A stretch of 64,000 bases of DNA, taken from assembly GCA_900473805.1 (NCBI GenBank), contig UCMS01000006.1:1-64000 (forward strand), given 5' to 3'. The position numbers were made by a program, and so were the translations under genes. Each line of letters opens with the position of its first letter. The stretch's first letter is position 1. Below the pieces are notes generated by a model. The model was not told the DNA's origin. It did no database searches and worked only from the letters and a program-made list of their open reading frames with translations. Shown piece after piece: positions 7,935 through 15,424 of the stretch. Source of the stretch: Hyphomicrobiales bacterium. Its GTDB lineage: Bacteria > Pseudomonadota > Alphaproteobacteria > Rhizobiales > Rhizobiaceae.

Positions 7935-8587
7935 CGCAAACCCTCCGGAGCAAGCGCCAGACCGGTACCGATCATCGAATCGCGCGTCACGAGATCGGCA
8001 AGCGCCTCTTCGTCCATCTCCTCGGTTCCGGCGGGCCGTAAGGGCACGACGAGATAACGCAGCTCCGCCGTCGAATCCCAGACGCGGATCCGCATCTTAT
8101 CCGGCAGGCTCACCCCGAATTCGGCCAGCACCCCGCGCGGATCGATCGCCGCCCGCGAGCGATAGGCCGGCGCCTTGTACCAGACCGGCGGCAAACCGAG
8201 CACCGACCAAGGGTAACAGGAGCACAGTGTGCAGACGACGAGATTGTGGGTATCGGGCGTGTTGAAAACGGCGCGCATATGCTCGCCCTGCCGCCCGGTA
8301 TATCGGAGGCTCGCGATCGCCGCCGTCGCATCGCGCTTCAGCCAGTCGGCGAACTCGGGATCGACCCAGGCCTTGGCGACGACCCGCGCGCCATTTCTTG
8401 GCCCAACCTTCGTCTCGTAGGTCTCGACGATCGCGTCGATTGCCGCTGGATCGATCAAGCCCTTTTCGGTCAGAAGTGTTTCGAGCGCCTTCACCCGCGC
8501 CTGCATGTCCGAATACTGGTTGTCGTGGTGGTGATCATGACCATGGTGATGGTGATGATCGTCGTGGTCGTGATGATGGCCGGACAT
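7931..8587 (-). CDS. nthA: nitrile hydratase alpha subunit, cobalt type, His-rich N-terminus
   Basis: 218 residues. The metal-binding claw VCTLCSC (Cys119, Cys122, Ser123, Cys124) is intact; threonine in the second place marks the cobalt type, whereas iron enzymes have serine. The segment [13 protein letters not shown] is typical of the family. Unusually, residues 4-22 hold 13 histidines mixed with Asp and Gly, a likely metal-binding or metal-storing extension. A ribosome site AGGAA lies seven bases upstream. No amidase gene is nearby to use the amide product, and no dedicated cobalt transporter is seen. Confidence 0.95.
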   Translation of the reverse strand: MSGHHHDHDDHHHHHGHDHHHDNQYSDMQARVKALETLLTEKGLIDPAAIDAIVETYETKVGPRNGARVVAKAWVDPEFADWLKRDATAAIASLRYTGRQGEHMRAVFNTPDTHNLVVCTLCSCYPWSVLGLPPVWYKAPAYRSRAAIDPRGVLAEFGVSLPDKMRIRVWDSTAELRYLVVPLRPAGTEEMDEEALADLVTRDSMIGTGLALAPEGLR

Positions 8588-8596
8588 CGGGCATTC

Positions 8597-9190
8597 CTAT
8601 TTAAGCATTGGCCAGAGGCTGAGCACGAGTAGCATAGCCATGGTGATATTGAACCATTTGAGCCGGACCGGCACCGACAGCCACTCCCTGAGCGCCGAGC
8701 CGAAACCCGCCCAGGTCGAGACACTCGGCACGTTGACGGCAGCAAACACCAGCGCGACGATCGCCACCGTCAAAGCATATTGCTCCGGGTTAGGATAGAC
8801 CGCCATAGCGGTCACGGCCATGACCCAGGCCTTCGGATTGACCCATTGAAAGGCGGCAGCCCCCAGAAACGTCATCGGTCGTGCCTTCGCATCCCCCTCG
8901 CCCATCGACCGAGAGGAGCCGATCTTCCAGGCGATCCACAGGAGATAAAGACCGCCTGCAACCTTGAGCGCGATGAAGGCCGGCGGATAGGCATGCAGCA
9001 CCGCGCCAAGCCCCATGCCGACACCGATCAGAAGGGAGAGGAACCCGGCACCGATGCCGAGCATATGCGGCACCGTCCGCCGGAAGCCGAAATTCACGCC
9101 CGATGCAAACAGCATCATGTTGTTCGGCCCCGGCGTGATCGAGGTGGCGAAGGCAAAGAGGACGAGCGCGAAAAGCGTATCGGCCGACAT
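8597..9190 (-). CDS. LysE/RhtB-family exporter
   Basis: 197 residues with about six membrane segments. The diagnostic N-terminal motif [19 protein letters not shown] (residues 17-35) and the mid-protein [12 protein letters not shown] are both present. Family members export amino acids or related metabolites across the inner membrane. It ends nine bases before the nitrile hydratase alpha start on the same strand, so the two may be cotranscribed; the substrate cannot be told. GGGAGA lies upstream of the ATG. Confidence 0.9.
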   Translation of the reverse strand: MSADTLFALVLFAFATSITPGPNNMMLFASGVNFGFRRTVPHMLGIGAGFLSLLIGVGMGLGAVLHAYPPAFIALKVAGGLYLLWIAWKIGSSRSMGEGDAKARPMTFLGAAAFQWVNPKAWVMAVTAMAVYPNPEQYALTVAIVALVFAAVNVPSVSTWAGFGSALREWLSVPVRLKWFNITMAMLLVLSLWPMLK

Positions 9191-9345
9191 GGATGTTTCT
9201 CCCGAATTTTTATGTCAGCCTAGCTGTCCTTTGGACCGAAGCCAGTCGCATTCTTGTTATGGTGACACGAAGGCCAGAGCGCTTTGTCCTTGCCTCGCGG
9301 GGCCGCCTCGCTATCCTTCGCGCATCCCGCCCAAGGAGGACCACC

Positions 9346-10191
9346 ATGCATGACACCATCCCCACTGTCACTCTGCCGGGCGGCCGGGAGATCCCGACGC
9401 TCGGCTTCGGCACCTGGATGATGGGCGAAACGAAATCCGAGGCCAAGGCAGAAGTCGATGCCGTCAGGCTGGCGCTCGATCTCGGCATGACCGTGATCGA
9501 CACGGCCGAGATGTATGGCGATGGCGGTGCTGAACGCATTGTCGGCGAAGCGCTGAAGGATCGGCGCGAAGACGCCTTTCTGGTCTCCAAGGTCCTGCCC
9601 TGGAATGCCAGCTACGACGGCACGATCAAGGCCTGCCATGCCAGTCTCGACCGGCTGGGGACCGACCATCTCGATCTCTATCTCCTGCATTGGCGCGGTG
9701 AACACCCCCTCGATGACACAGTCGCGGCCATGGAAGAACTGAAAGCTGCAGGCAGAATTCGCGCCTGGGGCGTCTCGAATTTCGACCTGGATGACATGGA
9801 GGAGCTGTTCTCCGTGGCCGATGGTGAAAACTGCGCCGTCAATCAGGTCCTCTACAATCTCTCCCGCCGCGGCATCGAATTCGATCTCCTGCCCTGGTGC
9901 CAGGAGCACGGAATCCCGATCATGGCCTATTCGCCGATCGAGCAGGGCCGCATCCTCCACCATCCCGAACTCATTCACATCGCCAAGGCCTATCAGGCGA
10001 CCCCGGCACAGGTTGCCCTTGCCTTCCTGCTGGAACGTGATGGCGTGATCCCGATCCCGAAGACCTCCAACATTCGGCGTCTGCATGAGAATCGCGACGC
10101 GGTGGATCTCGAAATCTCCGACGAGGACTGGGCCCGCCTTGACGCAGCCTTCCCGCCACCGGCGCGTAAAATGCCGCTGGAAATGATCTGA
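9346..10191 (+). CDS. aldo/keto reductase
   Basis: 281 residues. The catalytic tetrad is visible: Asp in [11 protein letters not shown], Tyr in the same motif, Lys in [10 protein letters not shown] and His in LYLLHWRG. The NADPH-binding C-terminal part has [15 protein letters not shown]. The ATG follows AAGGAGG and gives the usual N-terminus ([18 protein letters not shown]); an upstream start would add 51 unrelated residues. It reads in the same direction as the SDR-DoxX gene 29 bases downstream. Substrate unknown. Confidence 0.93.
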   Translation: MHDTIPTVTLPGGREIPTLGFGTWMMGETKSEAKAEVDAVRLALDLGMTVIDTAEMYGDGGAERIVGEALKDRREDAFLVSKVLPWNASYDGTIKACHASLDRLGTDHLDLYLLHWRGEHPLDDTVAAMEELKAAGRIRAWGVSNFDLDDMEELFSVADGENCAVNQVLYNLSRRGIEFDLLPWCQEHGIPIMAYSPIEQGRILHHPELIHIAKAYQATPAQVALAFLLERDGVIPIPKTSNIRRLHENRDAVDLEISDEDWARLDAAFPPPARKMPLEMI

Positions 10192-10220
10192 TCTCGACCG
10201 GCACGGCGGAAAGTGAACGC

Positions 10221-11504
10221 ATGACCATCCTCGTCCTTGGCGCGACCGGCTTCATCGGCCAGCAGGTTCTGCTCACGCTCAGCCAAACCGGACACCCGGT
10301 TGTCGGCCTTGGCCGCGACACCAGGCAGGCCAACGCCCGTTTTCCCACAGCAAACTGGATCGCCCGCGACCTCCGTACGCTCCGACAAGCGGCGGACTGG
10401 CAGCCACTGCTCGACGGCGTTACCGCCGTGATCAACTGCGCCGGCGCCCTGCAGGACGGGTTGCGCGACGATCTCGTCGCCGTGCAGAAAGACGCGATGC
10501 TCGCCATGCAACAGGCAGTCGCCACGCGCGCAACACCTCCGCTGATCATCCAGATCTCGGCACCCGACAACCTGGCGAGCGCCGGAGCGGCCTTCATGGC
10601 AACCAAGCTCGAGGCCGACCGCGCGCTCGCGGCCTCGAGCCTCCCGCATGTCATCCTGCGTCCGACGGTCGTGGTCGGACGCAATGCCTATGGCGGCACC
10701 GCCCTTCTCCGCGCCATCGCCTCCTTCCCCGGCATCCTGCCGCTGGTGGACGCCGAAAGCCCCATGAATGCCGTCCACGTGCACGACGTGGCCCAAGCTG
10801 TGCTCGACGCCGTCGAGGGCCGCATCGCGCCTGGGTCCGATCTGGTGCTTGCCGGCGAACCGACCCGCAGTATCGAGGAGATGGCACGCTTTTACCGCAG
10901 GTGGCTCGGCCTTGCCGATGCACCCGTCATCCGCTTGCCCTCAGGTCTGGCTCGACCTCTCTCACTTGTCGCCGATCTCGCCGGGCGCCTCGGCTGGCGC
11001 TCCCCCTTGCGCTCCACTGCGATCCGCATCAGCGGCATCGGCGTGGCACCGGAGAAGGCCCGCCCGACCCTGACCGCGCCCGACCCGACGCTGCGGCTGG
11101 CAACGGAGCCCGCCGCCGTTCAGGACCTCTGGTTCGCCCGTCTCTACCTCCTGAAGCCATTGATGGTCCTGACGCTCTCGCTGTTCTGGATCGTCTCCGG
11201 TCTGGTGCCGCTCCTTGATCCCGTGACCACGTCGCTAAGCTTCGGCGCCAGCATGGCGGCCAGCATGGCGCTGACAGTCACCATCCTCACGTCCCTGCTC
11301 GATATCGCACTCGGCCTGGCAATCCTCATCCAGCCCTGGGCAAAACGGGCCATGCTCGGCATGATGACCGTGTCGCTCGCCTATCTCGCCGGCGGAACGC
11401 TGATCGAACCGACACTCTGGCTCGATCCGCTGGGACCGCTGGTCAAGGTCCTGCCCTCGATCCTGCTGACGCTCGCAACCCTTGCCGTCCTTGAGGAGCG
11501 CTGA
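10221..11504 (+). CDS. SDR-type NAD(P)-binding protein fused to DoxX-like membrane domain
   Basis: 427 residues. Residues 1-220 form an atypical short-chain dehydrogenase (LVLGATGFIGQQVL at the N-terminus, LRPTVVVG mid-domain) like the NmrA/complex I NDUFA9-type group. From about residue 310 there are four membrane helices (LLKPLMVLTLSLFWIVSG ... VLPSILLTLATLAVL) like the DoxX-like domain. The fusion puts a nucleotide-binding domain on the membrane. It overlaps no gene, but the DUF2269 gene starts just one base after its stop codon, so an operon is clear. Function unknown; a role in quinone or membrane redox is speculation. Confidence 0.85.
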   Translation: MTILVLGATGFIGQQVLLTLSQTGHPVVGLGRDTRQANARFPTANWIARDLRTLRQAADWQPLLDGVTAVINCAGALQDGLRDDLVAVQKDAMLAMQQAVATRATPPLIIQISAPDNLASAGAAFMATKLEADRALAASSLPHVILRPTVVVGRNAYGGTALLRAIASFPGILPLVDAESPMNAVHVHDVAQAVLDAVEGRIAPGSDLVLAGEPTRSIEEMARFYRRWLGLADAPVIRLPSGLARPLSLVADLAGRLGWRSPLRSTAIRISGIGVAPEKARPTLTAPDPTLRLATEPAAVQDLWFARLYLLKPLMVLTLSLFWIVSGLVPLLDPVTTSLSFGASMAASMALTVTILTSLLDIALGLAILIQPWAKRAMLGMMTVSLAYLAGGTLIEPTLWLDPLGPLVKVLPSILLTLATLAVLEER

Positions 11505-11505
11505 G

Positions 11506-11985
11506 ATGCTGGAAGAGGTCCTGCGCTTCGTGCATGTGATCGGGGCCACCGTGCTTTTCGGCACGGGCGCGGGCATCGCCTTCTTCATGCTGCTGGCGCA
11601 CAGGACCGGCAATCCGACGCATATTGCCCATGTCGCCGGGTCGGTAGTGATCGCCGATACAATCTTCACCGCGACCGCCGCCATCCTGCAGCCGATCACC
11701 GGCGCATGGCTGGCTTACGAAATCGGCTGGCCGCTGACATCAGGCTGGGTGCTTCTGTCTCTGATCCTCTATGTTGTGGTCGGCCTCTTCTGGCTGCCCG
11801 TCGTCTGGATCCAGATCCGCCTGCGCGATCTCGCCCGGGAGGCAGCCGCCGCCGGCACTCCGCTGCCGCCCCGCTATCACAGGCTTTTCCGCATCTGGTT
11901 TGCCTGCGGCTTTCCTGCCTTCTTCTCGGTCATGGCCATCCTCTGGCTCATGCTGAACAAGCCCGAGATCCCGATCGGCTTCTGA
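11506..11985 (+). CDS. DUF2269 integral membrane protein
   Basis: 159 residues with four predicted membrane helices (about 7-25, 43-60, 75-98 and 130-150) and the conserved start LRFVHVIGATVLFGTGAGIA. His9 and further polar residues sit inside the membrane, as in DUF2269 proteins. The ATG begins one base after the TGA of the SDR-DoxX gene, with GAGGAG as ribosome site inside that gene, so translation is coupled. The two proteins probably act together in the membrane. Confidence 0.85.
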   Translation: MLEEVLRFVHVIGATVLFGTGAGIAFFMLLAHRTGNPTHIAHVAGSVVIADTIFTATAAILQPITGAWLAYEIGWPLTSGWVLLSLILYVVVGLFWLPVVWIQIRLRDLAREAAAAGTPLPPRYHRLFRIWFACGFPAFFSVMAILWLMLNKPEIPIGF

Positions 11986-12078
11986 CCATCGCAAAATCGC
12001 GATCTATCCACAAGCCCTGCATTTCCGGCACTTTACCGCAGCCCCTCAGGAACTTAGGAGATTGCCTAATTTGAAAAT

Positions 12079-12096
12079 TGCGGTGTGAAAACCGCA
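12079..12096. promoter_or_regulatory. inverted repeat, possible ArsR-like operator
   Basis: TGCGGT and ACCGCA are separated by six bases and lie 17 bases before the start codon of the ArsR-like gene. The placement fits an autoregulatory operator. No experimental basis. Confidence 0.35.
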
Positions 12097-12112
12097 GGCG
12101 GAGGGGCATGAC

Positions 12113-12649
12113 ATGACAAAACGCGGCAAGACCGACCTGCATCCGGCAATGGACAAGATCTCGTCCCGCGTCTTTCACGCGCTCGCCTCCGATCCGCGGC
12201 GGATGATGCTGGTGCATCTGTCACAGTCGACCCTGACCGCTGGCGAAATTGCCGCCCGCTTCGACATGGCCAAGCCCTCGATCTCCCAGCATCTCTCGAT
12301 CCTCGAAAATGCCGAACTGATCGAAGGCGAGAAGAAGGGCCAGTACATCCACTACAGCCTGAGACCCGCAGCCCTGCGTCACGCACTGACCGCCATGCTG
12401 GCCACGACCGAAGTCGACGGCGCAATGGTCGAGGCGGCGACACAGGAGCAACCGGTCGCCAAGGCGAAGACGCCCACAAAGAAGAAGGCGGATCCGGCAG
12501 AGGTCGGGGCAGCCTCTGACAAACCGGAAAAAGCTTCGAAGGCCAAGGCCAGTGAGAAGCCGGCCAAGGAAAAGCCCAAAAAAGCGGAAGCCGATCTGCC
12601 GCCGGCGCCGCAGCAGATGGGCCTTCTTGATCTGCTCGGCATGAACTGA
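12113..12649 (+). CDS. ArsR-like winged-helix regulator with basic Ala/Lys tail
   Basis: 178 residues. The first 95 are an ArsR-type winged helix (VFHALASDPRRMMLVHLS, then IAARFDMAKPSISQHLSILENAELI and a wing GEKKGQYIHYSL). No metal-binding cysteines are present, so this is not a classical metal sensor. Residues 110-165 are an Ala/Lys/Glu/Pro-rich, disordered-looking tail like histone H1, followed by a short hydrophobic end LLDLLGMN. The tail could bind DNA non-specifically or hold a partner. It does not belong to the DUF2269 transcription unit with certainty; 127 bases separate them. Confidence 0.8.
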   Translation: MTKRGKTDLHPAMDKISSRVFHALASDPRRMMLVHLSQSTLTAGEIAARFDMAKPSISQHLSILENAELIEGEKKGQYIHYSLRPAALRHALTAMLATTEVDGAMVEAATQEQPVAKAKTPTKKKADPAEVGAASDKPEKASKAKASEKPAKEKPKKAEADLPPAPQQMGLLDLLGMN

Positions 12650-12663
12650 AGACACAAAACAAC

Positions 12664-12690
12664 AAAAAGGGCGACCGAGAGGTCGCCCTT
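12664..12690 (-). terminator. terminator after ilvH, possibly bidirectional
   Basis: AAGGGCGACC and GGTCGCCCTT form a ten-pair stem around GAGA. Read on the minus strand the stem is followed by a T-rich tract (TTTTTGTTTTG), ending the ilvIH transcript; it also lies just after the ArsR-like gene on the plus strand. Confidence 0.8.
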
Positions 12691-12716
12691 GTGCATTTCG
12701 CGAAATCCCGAAATCC

Positions 12717-13289
12717 TTACATGCCCTGCGGGCCGCGGTTCATCGCGGCGATCCCGGTGCGGCAGATTTCGTTGAGGCCGAGCGGCTTCATGATCGAGAC
12801 GAACTGGTCGATCTTCGAGGACTTGCCGGTGATCTCGAAGATGAAATGATCGACGGTCGCATCGACAACCTTGGCGTGGAAGGCATCCGCCAGACGCAGC
12901 GTCTCGGCACGCATCTCGCCGGTCGAGACCACCTTCACCAGCGCCACTTCACGCTCGATCGGCCGCTCCTGGCCAAGCTCGCGCGCCCGCACGGTGAGAT
13001 CCAGTACGCGATGCACGGGCACGATCCGCTCGAGCTGCGCCTTGATCTGTTCGAGCACACCCGGCGTGCCGCGCGTCACGATGGTGATGCGCGACAGATG
13101 CGCCTCGTGCTCCGTCTCGGAAACCGTGAGACTCTCGATGTTATAGCCCCGTCCGGAGAACAGGCCGATGACACGGGCGAGAACGCCCGGCTCGTTGTCA
13201 ACCAGCACCGAGAGCGTATGACTCTCGATGGCCGACGTTTCCTTGGCGATGAAATAGGCCGAACCGGTCGGCTGAAGATGTGCGTTCAT
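12717..13289 (-). CDS. ilvH: acetolactate synthase small (regulatory) subunit
   Basis: 190 residues. Residues 20-95 are an ACT domain (HTLSVLVDNEPGVLARVIGLFSGRG), which binds valine and mediates feedback inhibition; the C-terminal domain follows (ALVKVV ... ADAFHAKVVDATVDHFIFEITG). It has an N-terminal extension of about 20 residues compared with the E. coli protein. The gene follows ilvI after 17 bases, with GGGAGGA as ribosome site. The holoenzyme makes acetolactate and acetohydroxybutyrate for Val, Leu and Ile synthesis. Confidence 0.96.
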   Translation of the reverse strand: MNAHLQPTGSAYFIAKETSAIESHTLSVLVDNEPGVLARVIGLFSGRGYNIESLTVSETEHEAHLSRITIVTRGTPGVLEQIKAQLERIVPVHRVLDLTVRARELGQERPIEREVALVKVVSTGEMRAETLRLADAFHAKVVDATVDHFIFEITGKSSKIDQFVSIMKPLGLNEICRTGIAAMNRGPQGM

Positions 13290-13306
13290 GGTCTTGTTCC
13301 TCCCGG

Positions 13307-15085
13307 TCAGACGAGCTGACGGCCCTTGGCATCGATGGCATTGGCGACTGCTTCATCCGTCGCCTCGTCCGGCAGCAGCATCTCGTTATGCGCCTTGCCC
13401 GACGGGATCATCGGGAAGCAGTTGGCGAGATTGGCCACACGGCAGTCGAAGATCACGGGCTTCTTCACGTCGATCATTTCCTGGATCGCGCCATCGAGAT
13501 CATCGGGCTTTTCGCAGCGAATGCCGACGGCACCATAGGCTTCGGCCAGCTTGACGAAGTCAGGCATGGCTTCCGTGTAGGAGTTCGACAGACGGTTGCC
13601 GTGCAGGAGCTGCTGCCACTGGCGGACCATGCCCATGTACTGGTTGTTCAGGATGAAGATCTTGATCGGCGCTTCATACTGGATGGCGGCCGACATTTCC
13701 TGGATGCACATCTGGATCGAGGCGTCGCCCGCGATGTCAATGACGAGGCTCTCCGGATGCGCGATCTGCACGCCGAGTGCGGCCGGCAACCCATAACCCA
13801 TGGTGCCAAGGCCACCCGAGGTCATCCACCGGTTCGGCTGCTCGAAGCCGTAATACTGAGCGGCCCACATCTGGTGCTGACCGACTTCGGTCGTGATGTA
13901 GGTGTCCCGATCCTTGGTCAGTTCGTAAAGCCGCTGCAGGGCGTATTGCGGCATGATGACATCCTTCGACGGCGTATAGGCGAAGGAGTTGCGGGCGCGC
14001 CACTTGGCGATCGTCGCATTCCATTCAGCCGTCTGCGACGCCTCAGGCTTTTTCGGCAGGGCGCGCCAGGCACGGACCATGTCTTCGAGAACCCGACCAA
14101 CGTCGCCGGTGATCGGCACGTCGACGCGGACATTCTTGTTGATCGACGACGGGTCGATGTCGATGTGGATCTTCTTGGAATTCGGCGAGAAAGCATTCAG
14201 GCGACCGGTGATGCGATCATCGAAGCGCGCGCCGATGCAGACCATGACGTCACAGTCATGCATCGCCATATTGGCTTCGTAAGATCCGTGCATCCCGAGC
14301 ATGCCGAGCCAGTTCTTGCCCGAGGCCGGATAGCAGCCGAGACCCATCAGCGTCGAGGTGATCGGGAAGTCGGTGAGACCAACCAGTTCGCGCAAGAGCT
14401 TGGTAGCCTCCGGACCGGAGTTGATGACGCCACCGCCGGAATAGATGATCGGGCGGCGGGCCGACGCCATCAGCTCGACGGCGGCCTGGATCGCACGGGC
14501 ATCGCCCGTAACCTTCGGCTGGTAGCTCTTCAGCGCCTTGTGGGCATCCGGCGGGGTATAGGTGCCGGTGGCAAACTGGATGTCCTTGGGAATATCGACG
14601 AGAACCGGACCGGGACGGCCCGTCTGGGCAATGCGGAAGGCTTCATGGATGATCGAGGCCAGCTGGTTGACGTCCTTGACCAGCCAGTTGTGCTTGGTGC
14701 AAGGGCGCGTGATGCCGACGGTATCGCATTCCTGGAAGGCGTCCGACCCGATCAACGAGGTCGGAACCTGACCGGAGATGCAGACCAGCGGTACGCTGTC
14801 CATCAGCGCATCCTGCAGCGGCGTCACCGCATTGGTGGCACCGGGGCCGGACGTGACCAGCATGACGCCGACCTTGCCGGTTGACCTTGCGTAACCTTCC
14901 GCTGCGTGACCCGCACCCTGCTCGTGGCGGACCAGGATGTGCTGGATCTCTTCCTGCTGGAAGATCTCGTCATAGATCGGAAGCACGGCCCCACCGGGAT
15001 AGCCGAAGATATGCTCGACACCGTTATCCTTGAGCGCGCGCAGGACGATCTCGGCGCCAGTCATCTGATTGTCTTTACCCGTCAT
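13307..15085 (-). CDS. ilvI: acetolactate synthase large (catalytic) subunit
   Basis: 592 residues, the family's usual size. Thiamine diphosphate enzyme: catalytic Glu55 in [18 protein letters not shown], the FAD-binding middle domain, and the C-terminal TPP motif beginning [12 protein letters not shown] and ending FILNNQ. Uses two pyruvates, or pyruvate plus 2-oxobutyrate. The ATG at 15085 is followed by a second ATG seven codons on, and either could serve. Expression is set by the attenuator upstream, which carries a leader peptide with consecutive Val, Leu and Ile codons. Confidence 0.97.
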   Translation of the reverse strand: MTGKDNQMTGAEIVLRALKDNGVEHIFGYPGGAVLPIYDEIFQQEEIQHILVRHEQGAGHAAEGYARSTGKVGVMLVTSGPGATNAVTPLQDALMDSVPLVCISGQVPTSLIGSDAFQECDTVGITRPCTKHNWLVKDVNQLASIIHEAFRIAQTGRPGPVLVDIPKDIQFATGTYTPPDAHKALKSYQPKVTGDARAIQAAVELMASARRPIIYSGGGVINSGPEATKLLRELVGLTDFPITSTLMGLGCYPASGKNWLGMLGMHGSYEANMAMHDCDVMVCIGARFDDRITGRLNAFSPNSKKIHIDIDPSSINKNVRVDVPITGDVGRVLEDMVRAWRALPKKPEASQTAEWNATIAKWRARNSFAYTPSKDVIMPQYALQRLYELTKDRDTYITTEVGQHQMWAAQYYGFEQPNRWMTSGGLGTMGYGLPAALGVQIAHPESLVIDIAGDASIQMCIQEMSAAIQYEAPIKIFILNNQYMGMVRQWQQLLHGNRLSNSYTEAMPDFVKLAEAYGAVGIRCEKPDDLDGAIQEMIDVKKPVIFDCRVANLANCFPMIPSGKAHNEMLLPDEATDEAVANAIDAKGRQLV

Positions 15086-15140
15086 GCTGTGTTTCCATCT
15101 GCCTTCTTGGTTTTGGGGCTGATAACCCGGTTCAGGGCAT

Positions 15141-15164
15141 AAAAAAAGGCCCCTTTGAGGAGCC
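15141..15164 (-). terminator. ilvI attenuator terminator
   Basis: On the minus strand GGCTCC pairs with GGGGCC around TCAAA and is followed by seven T residues. It lies between the leader peptide stop codon and ilvI, where a Rho-independent attenuator is expected. Confidence 0.85.
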
Positions 15165-15220
15165 TGTCATCTAGCGCATGGGTGGCTATCGCCGGATGGT
15201 TACACCATCCTGCCCATGCG
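15165..15220 (-). promoter_or_regulatory. ilv attenuator alternative pairings
   Basis: GCGCATGGG, inside the last codons of the leader peptide, can pair with CCCATGCGC just before the terminator stem; a smaller hairpin GGATGGT/ACCATCC surrounds the leader stop codon. These are the competing stems expected of a class I amino-acid attenuator. Which stem acts as the antiterminator needs folding analysis. Confidence 0.65.
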
Positions 15221-15256
15221 CCTTCCCACCACGATAAGTGCAACCGAGTTTTTCAT
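15200..15256 (-). CDS. ilvL: ilv leader peptide (attenuation)
   Basis: An 18-residue open frame, MKNSVALIVVGRRMGRMV, directly upstream of the attenuator. Codons 5-10 specify Val-Ala-Leu-Ile-Val-Val, the branched-chain amino acids made by the operon it precedes, so ribosome stalling at these codons when charged tRNA is scarce would favour readthrough. No Shine-Dalgarno is visible; the predicted promoter places the transcript start at or within two bases of the ATG, so the peptide is probably translated from a leaderless mRNA, as known for trpL of Sinorhizobium meliloti. Confidence 0.85.
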   Translation of the reverse strand: MKNSVALIVVGRRMGRMV

Positions 15257-15264
15257 GGGCCGAA

Positions 15265-15293
15265 GTGTTAGCCAGAAAGGCCATCAGCGTCAA
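15265..15293 (-). promoter_or_regulatory. predicted ilvL-ilvI-ilvH promoter
   Basis: TTGACG and TAACAC, 17 bases apart on the minus strand, match -35 and -10 elements. The -10 ends eight bases before the leader ATG, predicting a start of transcription at or next to it. Confidence 0.6.
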
Positions 15294-15424
15294 CGCATCT
15301 TTTGCAAAATTTCGCTCAGGTCGACGACAGTTTGTTGCGCTAGCGCTGCTCGAACATCACCACCGACCTAACGCACTACACGAAATTTTAAGCGCCCCAT
15401 CCTAAACTTGCGTCAGCAGGGAGA

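Noticed and set aside
13280..14884. Long open frame antisense to ilvI (534 codons)
   Set aside because: A GC-rich shadow of ilvI; the ilvI frame carries all catalytic motifs and the antisense product matches nothing.
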